Below, in pieces: positions 22,376 to 32,937 of a DNA stretch of 64,000 nucleotides. The notes beneath the pieces were generated by a model. That model ran no database searches, was not told the origin of the DNA, and saw only the letters and a list, made by a program, of their open reading frames with translations. The DNA comes from Mytilus trossulus (Eukaryota; Mollusca; Bivalvia; Mytilida; Mytilidae). The stretch's first letter is position 1; each line of letters starts with the position of its first letter. The translations under genes and the position numbers were made by a program. The stretch lies in the NCBI RefSeq assembly GCF_036588685.1, contig NW_026963295.1, forward strand, positions 3,472,001 through 3,536,000. Reading direction: 5' to 3'.

Positions 22376-22477
22376 CAAAGTGTTGTATATCTTTCATGCA
22401 AGCTTGTTGTGTGTTGTTGTGTTTGGTTCTTTTGGAGTCTTGTTTTATTATATATTCAATGATAACCAAACAACTAA
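22376..22477 (+). repeat. 102-bp direct repeat right of the LTR element
   Basis: Identical to 16633-16734; host sequence continues from here as ATATAACTGTTGG, which aligns with unit B. Confidence 0.85.
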
Positions 22478-23017
22478 ATATAACTGTTGGTGTATAGAAA
22501 AAAGTTTACATAGATCGGATCTTAATTTTATAATCGATTTTTTTTCTTCCTGAAATTTGTCCGTTATTGAAAATCTTTTTAAAACTTTTACATTACAAAA
22601 TAAACCTGAAAATTGATTTGCTATCAACTGATTCGGACTTTCGGAACTAAGGGCAATGATTTTCCGCTTGATAAGTGATATGTGTGATAGTTGATCTGAC
22701 AAAAAATTTGTGATTGGACTAAAGGAAAAGTATTTCGTGGTATTTAGTAATTTCAATTAGATGAATATGAAAAAAATAATTTGCTGGATTTCTGTTATTA
22801 GAATTGATGATTATATTTTTTGGTGAAAATAAATGATGTTCCGCTAATGCTTTTCGTTCATATACAGTTTGCATTTTGCCAATCACAGTTCAGGTGGCTC
22901 TTGTGTCTTCTCCTATCTTTGATTTTTAAGAAGCAGATAACTTTGGTCTAGATATTTGCTGAAATGTTTAAATTTTGAGAGTTGTGTTGTATCTATGTAA
23001 AAAAAAATGTTTTTAAT
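22478..23017. other. Host spacer downstream of lectin A
   Basis: Aligns with unit B (about 45190-45480) and from about 22705 with unit C (63304 onward). Only short, non-conserved frames. Confidence 0.5.
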
Positions 23018-24008
23018 GCGGGGTTCACACATTACCGATTATTGCTCCCGTTTTAGATCAGACCACATTACGACACGAAAAGTGAAAAAAGTCGGATTAG
23101 TATCCTCAATTATCTGGAATGTCCTATCATTGTCTGAACGCAGTCGTTTTAGTTCGTAACAGATTCCTACGGGTCGGGAAGGTTCCGAATAGTTCGGCAA
23201 AGCACCCCGACAGTTAGGTGCGTCCCGAAACATTCGGGGCAACTCAGCCGATTTTGTCTAGTCGGAATACTATCGTGGCTATGTCGTGACAGATTCTGCT
23301 GTATCGGATCGAATTCCGAACAATGTCTTGTGTATTCTGGACGGTGTCCTGTGGAACGGGAATGATCTGGAGTAATTTTTCATAGCTGTTTTTCTGCCGA
23401 TTGAGTCCAGATTGCATCCAGATCTTGTCGATTGCGAACCGTTTTTCGCCGAAACCGTTCCGAAACAGTCCCATTATTAAGACGAAATTCGTCAATGATA
23501 CCCACGTCCGAGACCCGACAATTACAGATTACAATACGACTGAGACCAGACAAAGCCGTTTGCAATGCGATATAGCGGATCATGATAGGATTACTTTCCG
23601 ACAGTACCTGATCATCCCGAATATGCCGAAAGTTTTCGAACGGACTTCCGTCAGCGTCGGTTTCACTGTCTGGTCACTGTCTGATCTTTGTCGGATTACA
23701 TTCGGTAGAGTCGGGACGCAGTCGTGACAGACTCGGTCGAATTTTACCTGGCGAAAAATACAAATCGGATTAGATGCTGATTCAGAACGGGATTCTCGGG
23801 ACTAATTCGCTAAGAAACGGTTGAATATCGACGCTTCCTGAACACTATTTGATTGTTGTCGTGATCAAATTATTTTTTTTGCAAATTTTAATTTAAGTTT
23901 GAATTTCCATCCACGATTCACAGGATCTTGATCAGACTTTTATTTTTTTTTAATCGGGAATGGTCCTGTCAAAGACGGTAGTAAAAATCGTGAATGTGTG
24001 ACCCCAGC
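23018..24008. mobile_element. 991-bp non-autonomous DNA transposon with TTAAT duplication
   Basis: Ends GCGGGGTTCACACATTACCG and (as inverted right end) GCTGGGGTCACACATTCACG, about 26 of 33 terminal bases matching. TTAAT is present on both sides (23013-23017, 24009-24013). The paralogous site in unit C (near 63595-63605) has one TTAAT and no insertion. The interior is GC-richer than its surroundings and full of TCGGA/CCGAA words, with no transposase. Superfamily is uncertain: TTAA would suit piggyBac, TTA or TAA would suit PIF/Harbinger. Confidence 0.75.
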
Positions 24009-24013
24009 TTAAT

Positions 24014-25500
24014 ATAGCAAATTATGTGTTTTATCATAATTACAGCTATAATTTCTCAAAAACACCTTTTTTTGTGTTTGATTAGATTTTTTTCAACTAT
24101 GCCAAATAAGGGGAGATAACTTAGATGAAGTTTTTTTTATAATATAAAGTGTTATGAATTTACCTATTTTGATACGTAGCAAGAAAAAAAGTTCGCAGAC
24201 CACATTTGTTCTTCTTTTTTTTTTTTTTATCTGAAAGCATGTTATAAGAGCAATGTTTTTACATTTTATCTTAAAGTTTTGATAGTACGCTTTTTTTCAG
24301 ATAAAATTTGGTTTTCCACGCATAATCCTTACCAAATCTGACAACTTTGCACAATTTGTAGTGTGAATAAAAGGCTGATGAACCATATTTTTTAATATAT
24401 TTTTGAAAAAAGCATGATAAAAATTCATTTTGACAAGTTATAAAAAACTTAAATTGTAATTTTTTTTTATACTCCTTAAGTTTTACTAAAAAAATGTCTC
24501 ATACAATTCATATTTCATTATTATAGTCTACGCTGTTGTTTTCTTTGGGTTTTTTTTCTAAGAAATAAAATGTTCTTCATTTTCAGCCTCGTTGTTATTT
24601 TTTTTCTATGTTGACGATTTTGCGCCTGTTCCAAGTCAGGAGCCTCTGGCCTTTGTTAGTCTTGTATACTTTTTAATTTTAGTTTACTGTGTATAATTCG
24701 GAGTTAAGTATGACGACCATTATCGCCCAACTAGTATACATATTTTTAAGGTGCTAGCTGAAGGACACCGCAGGATGCGTTAGTTTCTCACTACATGGAA
24801 GACCCGTTGGTGGCCTTTGGTTTTTGTCTGCTCTATGGTCGGGTTGTTGTCGCTTTGACACAGTCCCCATTTCCTTTCACAATTTTATATTACAACCTCA
24901 TTACCTTAATATTTTTTCAAATAGATAATACTATGTTGGCTGAGAGTAATGTATACATGTATCCAACAATGTCTGACAAATGCAATAAGAATTTAGTCTT
25001 TAAACGCAATACAGTTTTAAAACGACCATGGACGGTTTTTATATTTATTTGTCTATTTGAATTAAACCATCAACGTGGAATATCATTCAGATTTTTTTTT
25101 ATATCAGGATTAAATTTTGATCAATTGCTTTATGTTTTTAATCATTAATATTTGTATAATTTTTATCATCACATGTAAATGTTTGAGGTATTTTACTGAT
25201 AGCCAAAAATCCTTTACTTTGAATCCAAGACGGTAAAAGGTATATATAAATACCAAATGTATATAATCCTTATAAATAATCTACAACTGATACATAAAGA
25301 ATCAATTTCATCAAAAAGGACAAAAATACGTGGTTTAAATCAAACTAGTAAAATACCTCATAGTTTGCAATATCTGTAATAGTGTTTATACATGTTCGAC
25401 ATGTACTTATCATGATTAAAACTCTGCTGTGTGCATCCTTTGTGTTCTTAGTTGTAAAATAAGATATTCCATTCATTAAACTTTTGTTCATTGTTGTTGT
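24014..25500. other. Spacer shared between units A, B and C
   Basis: Apart from the retroelement tail at 24600-24885 this is AT-rich sequence aligning with 63605-64000 and with parts of 45850-46490 and 47430-47740. No gene recognised. Confidence 0.5.
24600..24885 (+). mobile_element. Retroelement 3' tail, solitary copy
   Basis: Carries the same GCGCCTGTTCCAAGTCAGGA, TTTGTTAGTC and GGTCGGGTTGTTGTC blocks as the 2500-2810 tail, with no RT upstream. It is a severely 5'-truncated insertion. Confidence 0.6.
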
Positions 25501-25985
25501 TTCATTAATATGAGAGGGACAAAAGTTGCGTGGGGGGACATTCAAACTCATAAATCAAAAATAAACAACATAGAGAAATTAAAAAATAAGCAACACGAAC
25601 CCTACCAAAAACTAGGGGTAATCGCAGGTGCTCTGAAAGGTTAAGCAGATCCTGCTCCACATGTGACACCCGTCGTGTTGTTCATGTTAAAATAAATACG
25701 GTAAATAGTCTTGTTCGGTAGGTCACAATCGTGAAAGGGAAGGGGATTATAGCCACGAGGTAAGGAACAAAATAATCAGTTAATATTGATATTAAAAGAC
25801 CTTTGCCTAGCTTTCTATTATCTCGTGAAAAGTCTTTGTTTCGAAAATTTTGGCTGATATCAGTCATGCTACTTATATGAACACTCCTGTCAATATATTG
25901 TGTCGGCCTGTCATGTGACTTGGAACTATTATGTTTGTGATTGTCATTTACCATAAGTCCCTTGTCTAGTAACACCATTATATTA
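25500..25985 (-). pseudogene. Retroelement 3' end (GAGGGAC family), decayed
   Basis: The minus strand gives LGKGLLISILTDYF, IPFPFTIVTYRTRLFTV and HVEQDLLNLSEHLR-like blocks in shifted frames, followed by the GAGGGAC terminal sequence. It matches the C-terminus and 3' tail of the element at 28455-29335. Confidence 0.55.
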
Positions 25986-27560
25986 ATCTGGTGCCCCTTC
26001 GGTCGTTCACAAAATGAAAGAACTGTTGTATTTTAGGTTATGATGAGAACATTTTGCCATCGTAACTGAGGTAGAAAATATTGTACTGTTAGAACAACTG
26101 TTCTACCTGTAGCCGATTGATGCAAAACAATTGTTGGGTTTCTGTCAATTTGCCAAGAATATCTCACACTATCTGTGACCCAAAAGACTAAATTTGAAGC
26201 ATATATGGCAATTATACTTTGTACTGACTACTAGTGATTTGTCACTGGATTTTTAGCATGTTTAGTTATAAATGGGTTTTTGACAAAGTAGGTCTCTTGA
26301 CGAGAATTTCCAGTAATGTACTTATGTATCTGGATAAAAATTCTTGCCTTTGGGATCGGTTCTATGCAATGAACAATGAATAGAACCAAATAATGCCTTA
26401 CTTTATTGTGCCCTGTTATTGCATTTTGTATTGATATTTCAAATTTTGTCACTTTCTCCGAAGTTGGTGACACTATTTCGCTTTTGTAATTGAAATATGC
26501 TCTTATGTATGTCATTAACTGTATCAATGATATAGTGTGTAAATTCGTAGCATCTCCAAAAAGCATATTAAAACTTTTGTCAAGGACGTACAGTAATGTT
26601 TTGTAATTCCACTCAGGTCATTGCAATATTAAAAAGGATAATGTGTGGTTTGCTTGACTATGTATGCCACAACTGTCAACCAACGTTCAATATCAAGTCC
26701 ATGTAACCAATTATGGTAGTAACCAGGCCCTTTTAACACTAGACAGGTTGTGTTCTGTCAAATAATTGCCCATTTGCTTTTATCACTTTTAAACCTTTTT
26801 GTTAATCACGTCGTCCATAGATTCCACAGCAGCCACATCAAAATTATCTGACGAGTTTGTTTTTGTTTTTATTTCATTATTACATTTATAAACCTACATT
26901 TGTACAGTCCAACACAGAGTTAGTAATTAATTAATTTTAATTTTAAATTATAACCAATGTATTTTTATTGATTTTAGTAATAGTAAATTCATACACAATT
27001 TACTTTAGATTTGAATCTTAGAATATCGAAGGACTTTCTGTCTGATTTTGAAAATATACTGTTGTTAATTTCTTTGTCATTTTGGTCTCTTGTGGACAGC
27101 TGTCTCATTGACAATATTACCACATCTTCTTTTGTATATGTAAATTGCAAAAATATTTGAAATATCTCTCGCCGAGATATAGCCTTTTGACCTCATGCGG
27201 CGTAAAGCAAACACCGATTAATCAATCACTCGTAATTATATTATACATTTAACATGTTAAATTCACTTTAATGAAGAGTTTTCATTGTTCGCCTTTGCTT
27301 CACAACACACGCATACACATTCTTAAGTAAAAAAAAACACACGCTTTGTCGTCATTATAATATTTTACAAATGACAAGTAGGTGTTATTGAGTACGTTTG
27401 CATACTTATTTTCATACTTCCGCCATAACGGAGGGGACATTAAGTTCAACCCTTGTCCGTCTGTTCTACATTTGAAAATGCCTGTACCAAGTAAGGTATA
27501 CGACAGTTGTTGTTCATTGGTTTTGATGTGGTTTTTTAGTACGTCCAATTTTATTATTTA
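25986..27560. other. Spacer without recognised genes
   Basis: AT-rich. A 111-codon minus-strand frame (26231-26566) has no recognisable domain and no paralogue here. Near 27410-27540 there is a weak match to the intron 4 dispersed repeat. Confidence 0.4.
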
Positions 27561-27564
27561 TAAC

Positions 27565-28160
27565 ACACAATACAGATCAAGTTTCAACATTTGATAGCGT
27601 CACATAAACCGTTCTAGAGTTATGCCCCTTTATAAATGGAAAAAAATACAAATTTATAGTTTTCGTTTTATAACTTAAGTTATCCCCGACTAAATGTTAT
27701 GAAAGTTATACACACTGCTTATTACAACAAAACATAGATCAAGATTGAACTTTGGTGGCGTCACTGCAATCGTTCTAGAGTAATGCCCTTTAAAAAAATC
27801 GTTTCCGTTCTAAAACTTAAGTTGCCTCAACCTAATGTTACGAATAGAGGGACGAAAGATACCAAAGGGACAGTCAAACTCATAAATCTAAAACAAACAG
27901 ACAACGCCATGGCTAAAAATGAAAAAGACAAACAGAAAAACAATAGTACACATGACACAAAATAGAAAACCCAAGAATACACAACACGAACCCCACAAAA
28001 AACTAGGGGTGATCTCAGGTGCTTTGGAAGGGTTTGAAACTTATACTCAATATTTTTTTAACCACAAAAATCCGATCAAGTACAAACTTGTGTAGCGTCA
28101 CTTTTATTGTTCTGAAGTTATGTTCCTTTATTATGCTGTATGCAAGCGGAGGCATCATGT
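27565..28160. repeat. Degenerate tandem repeat split by a retroelement tail
   Basis: A GCGTCAC...GTTCTAGAGTTATGCCCTTTA block with a TTAAGTTRYC segment recurs near 27595, 27755 and 28090. The third unit is separated from the second by the inserted GAGGGACGAAAG element. Confidence 0.5.
27846..28033 (-). mobile_element. Retroelement 3' tail (GAGGGACGAAAG family)
   Basis: Begins GAGGGACGAAAGATACC and carries CCATGGCTAAAAATGAAAA and ACGAACCCCAC blocks; identical family to 28455-28690. Inserted within the degenerate tandem repeat. Confidence 0.6.
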
Positions 28161-28454
28161 GTGTCCATGCGGATACATTCTCCATAAATATCCCAAATTA
28201 CCTTGATTGCATAATGATACGTCATACTACATTCTATGAAAAGCAACTATTGTCGTTTTAGAGTGTTAAATTTTTATCTTTTTAATGAATAAGTTTAAAT
28301 TGTTTTTCAGAGTATTTTACATATGAAATTGTTACTATTATTCTATATAATTTTTATTGATTTTTGTTAATCAGTTTAAGGAGTAATTTCGCTAAGATAA
28401 GATGATAATGATTCCATGTTTGTAATAAAGTATTGTACTACACAAATACGTATG

Positions 28455-29335
28455 TAAAAGAGGGACGAAAGATGCCAAAGGGACAGTCAAGCTCATAAAT
28501 CTAAAACAAACTGACAACGCCATGGCTAAAAATAAAAATAACAAACAGACAAACAATAGTACACATGACACAACATAGAAAACCAAAGAATAAACAACAC
28601 GAACCCCACCAACAAGTAGGGGTGATCTCATGTACTCCGGAAGGGTACGCAGATCCTGCTCCACACGTGGTACCCGTCGTGTTGCTTATGTGATATCAAA
28701 TCAGGTAAATAGTATAATTCGGTAGGTCACATTCATAAAAGGGAAGAGGGTTGTAGTTACGACGTACGAAACATATCCGATATCATTTGTGAAACGGTTA
28801 CTCCATAACGGTCAACCACCTCGTAATGGCGTCCGTAAAATTTACGAAGGGATGATTTCAACTTTACCATTTGAAACTCTTTGTTTAATAGCTTCCTTGT
28901 GAGCAGCAACCCTCTATCAAGAAAATCATGATAGGAAATGCAAGCACGGGAATATCGTATCAATTAGGAGATATATACCCCGTATGCAGGTGCTGCTGGA
29001 ATGTTGCTACTTTGAAATGGAAAGTTCACAATTGGGACGCTGAAATCATCTCTTTTGTCGTAAAGTTCTGTTTTCAACCGACCCTCATGGTCAATGTTTA
29101 GATGTAAGTTAAGATATGAAGCCAATTTAACTGTATCTGTCGTATCCTTTATCTCTTATTCAATGGGATAGATGCGTTTTGAATTTTGACTTATTTATTG
29201 GAAGAACATCATCTATATAGCGGAAAGTAGAATTAAAGGATAGTGCTATCTTCTTATCTCTCTTCCTAAGAAGTTCCTGCATGAAGTCAGCCTTATAATA
29301 ATAAAGAAATAAGTCGGCAAGTAGAGGGGCTACAT
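28455..29335 (-). pseudogene. 5'-truncated Penelope/LINE-like retroelement with RT
   Basis: On the minus strand, in order: APLLADLFLYYYKADFMQ, an RT box FRYIDDV, IRYSRACISYHDFLDRGLL, KLKSSLRKFYGRHY, an EQDLRTLPEYMRSPL block, and the GAGGGACGAAAG tail. Several frameshifts and stops. It is the most complete copy of this family here and links the tail repeats to the RT. Confidence 0.7.
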
Positions 29336-29398
29336 CATCATGGAATATATTCTATACTCCATATAATCACATGATGTAGTTATATTATTCTTTGTTAA

Positions 29399-31514
29399 TG
29401 CCCGCGTCGCACTGTCCCGATTTTTATATACGATGGACACCCGAATGCGAAAATGGTAAGTTCGTACGAAGTTGGTCCCGATCTCGTTAAAATACCAAAA
29501 AGTGACCGAAGCAAGTACGATGAATAACAAAGTCTATACGATGATGCCAAAATTATATACGATACCAAAAGATGGACATACGAAGGTTAACCGAAGACGG
29601 GTATTTAAGCTTCATATCTAAGCCGAAGCCTACACGATAGATAATGAAGGCTACGCGATGGATTACGAAGGCTACACGCTGGATTACGATGATGGTGCGA
29701 TGGCCATACGATGTCTTAAAGACGTCGTGTATGTAGCTTACGATGCATTTAAATTAAATGCCGAAGTCATCACGCGTTTTAAATTGTTTAATCAATATTG
29801 AATATATATTATATTGTATTTAATTTCTGGTTTCATCATAAGACGGAAAACCGTGGGCTTGAAGGGTAAAACTTAACTCTGAGTCTGCATATAATGCCAC
29901 CAAAATCCGGTAGATAAAATTGGTACAGACACTCTGGAACCAAAATGCTAAAAACTTGGTATGGTGTTACTCGTTAAAAATTATATCTTAAGCACTATTA
30001 ACTTTAAAGTTCAAAGGTCGAGGTCACAGTGGCAGTTGTAATACAAGGTTATATCACCCTTGTGGACACTCTAAAACAAATATGCTTCAAGAGATTTTAA
30101 CCTCATTTGATATATTTTCCCTCCTTGTAATGATTTGACATTTTTTACGTTCAAGGCCAAAGGTCAAGGTCATGCAGATAGACTTTTTTTCTCTCATTGA
30201 AATAGCATAATACACGGGAAATTTGTTGCTCTTTTTTTACCTGCAGGTTCTAAAGACAATATGATAGGTATTTCCAGTTACTGAATGTTTTGGTTGATTT
30301 CTAAAAAAAATAGTTTATGTATCAAATATGCATTTTCCATTTACCATTTTCTGCATGTATCATATACAAATATAGTGTCCATATTTGTCCCCAATACGTT
30401 ACATACAAGGGGATGCCACGCTCGGCATTGTCTTGTTTGAACTGTAAAATGTGTGCACTAGTTTGAATAATCACCCATAAATATGCCCATGTTTACTGAT
30501 CTATCTTTAAGGTAAGGTAATATGTTCGTTGATGCCTTTTTTTTAAAGAGCTCTTTCCAGGAGAATATCATAATAATATAGACAAAAGGAAGGATGTGGA
30601 GAAGCGACAAATGCGGCAAAATATGGCATAGAGAAAACAAAATGGTTATGGAGTAAACATTCGTGTGACAACAACTCAGAAGATACATAAAAAATCAGAA
30701 TAATGAAGAAAAAGTTCGATTCCCTATGTACCTGACCTGCAGTGTTGGTGTACGAGGCGCGTTTATGATTTTCATTATGTTACTTGATATGAAAAATTTA
30801 CAAACAATAATATTTTAATTGTAAAAGTAAATGCTGAGCCTGTAATAACTGATTTTCTTGTTCCATTTGAATTAATAGAAACAACTATGTCGCCTTTCTT
30901 GTTCTCATTTAATCATATGATATAAGTTCCATGTTTTGTGAACGTCTTTTTCAACTGTCGTAAAAGACTGACCAGGGCATATCGTGCATGGACCTTTAAA
31001 TGTAGTTTAGCGCGAAAATTAATTTACATTTAGATGGATTTATTGCCGTCGCAGTTTCATCTTGTCGCCTTCGTACTTTTATTCGATGGCAACACGACGG
31101 GATTACGAGGTATTCACGAAGTCGTGTTGCCATCTTAAGACCTTCGGGTAGCTTCGTGATTCATTCGTGTAGACGTGGTAAAGACAAAATTGTCCGATGG
31201 AAACGATGGAAACACGAATGCAATACGATGTTCAAAGATGCATTCCCGGTGACCTTACGATAGTGAGGATGGTGATACGAACTCAATACGAACCCTCAAC
31301 ATCGGACTCACCTTCGGGGATTTTTTAACTTGTTAAAAAATTAAGAACCCTTCCCGAAGTTGTCTCCGAAGGCTTGAAAAAGTGGCCGATGGTTCTACGA
31401 TTGTTAAAGATGGCACTACGAATAGCCCGATCTTGGTACGATCAGTCCCGATTTTGAAAATTTCCATAATCGTGTTGCAATAGGCGTAAAAATCGGGACA
31501 GTGTGACGCGGGCA
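29399..31514. mobile_element. 2.1-kb PIF/Harbinger-like non-autonomous transposon
   Basis: Terminal inverted repeats of about 28 bp: left TGCCCGCGTCGCACTGTCCC, right end inverted TGCCCGCGTCACACTGTCCC, both followed by GATTTTTA. TAA flanks both ends (29396-29398, 31515-31517), the 3-bp duplication of PIF/Harbinger. Both end regions are dense in TACGATG/TACGAAG words, probably transposase-binding repeats. The middle holds unrelated AT-rich sequence and no transposase frame. Confidence 0.75.
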
Positions 31515-31517
31515 TAA

Positions 31518-32937
31518 GTATATGTAAGACGGATGTAACTTACATCATCATGAAACTTATTGTAAAGCACATGCAGTACGTAATTCTGTAAGACGGAATT
31601 GCCAAGGCAGTCCATTATGTGTCAATGTCGATTGGAGTTTTATATTTGAGACGTAATTATATGTTTATACTCGGAATGACGTCTCTCGTTTCAATTTTCA
31701 TATATAATTTGTGACTGAAAGTAAACCATAAACACCTTGCCTGCCTTAACACACATTAATGTTTATAACATGTAACAACAGGTGTATCAATGAAACAACA
31801 AGTGTACAATATCAAATAACAACTGTACACAAAATACAACACAGAAAACTAGAGACTAAGCAACACGAAGCACACTGAGAGTGTCCAGTGGTGCTACAAA
31901 AGTGTAGCTCGATTATAATCCTTATGTAGCACCTTAAGTGTTATCGGTCCTTATTAACTATTTGTTAGTAAGAATAAGATCAAAACGGATGTTGATATGA
32001 AAGTTTTTAACAAAGATTTAAAACAATCTCAAGTAAAAACAACATAAGTAATTCAATGCTATCTTTCTGTGAAAGGACGTGGTACTTTTTTCAAATTGTT
32101 GACAAAGTTTGTTTTGGTGTCAGGGATTTTGTAAAATCGTTATGAAATTGAAACATTTAAATAATTTACTTATTTCTTCAATCCATTCATAAAATCCCAA
32201 CAGAAATTGAAAAGCATTTGACAAAATACGTCATATAATTTCATATTCACAAAACCCTAATTTATCATAGTTAGAAATGACAGAGCAGTTTAAAATTATA
32301 TAATTATCATTGCATCGCGTTGTTAAAGTTTATACAATTTGAAATTTGATTCTTTTAAACTATTTATGATTCGGATTACTTTTTGGTTGTAAAATTGTTT
32401 GTTATTCCCCCAAGCCCTACAACATAATTGTTACTGATATGTTTTGTATTTTAAATACACAATAGAATTATACAATATTGTGGTAGCTTTCAAGTTGTTC
32501 TGAAAGAGTCTCGTGTACTAGTTACAAATTAATACATTCTTCTTTGTCTAGACAACTTCGCTTCGTACGAGGGGATTATAACATACAGATCAAAAATATT
32601 AATCATGGTATACTAACTACGTGTTGGTACAAATATAAAACTTAACAACATAATATATTAGTTGCAAACTATTTCAAGAAACGTTTTTACTTCAAATGAC
32701 AAAAATGTGTTTTCGTCATAACTTGGTTCTGATAATTGATTTTAATTTTTCATCGGTTAAATTCAATAGTTTTATGACTTTTAACTCTAAATAAGATATA
32801 TCACATAATTACATATGAAACTACAGACATGAAATACAGAGCGAGACGTTACCAATGTTAACATCACTATCTATACCATTATTAAAAGCTATTTATATCA
32901 TTTTGCGTTTGGTATTAAAACAGACATATTTCAAAAA
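31518..32937. other. Spacer without recognised genes
   Basis: AT-rich sequence with only very short frames. Nothing beyond simple AT runs and a weak fragment with repeat-like CAACACGAAGCACAC near 31860. Confidence 0.4.

Noticed and set aside
23401..23727. 108-codon frame rich in Arg and Ser
   Set aside because: Lies wholly inside the 991-bp transposon, with overlapping frames on the other strand caused by its higher GC; no domain.
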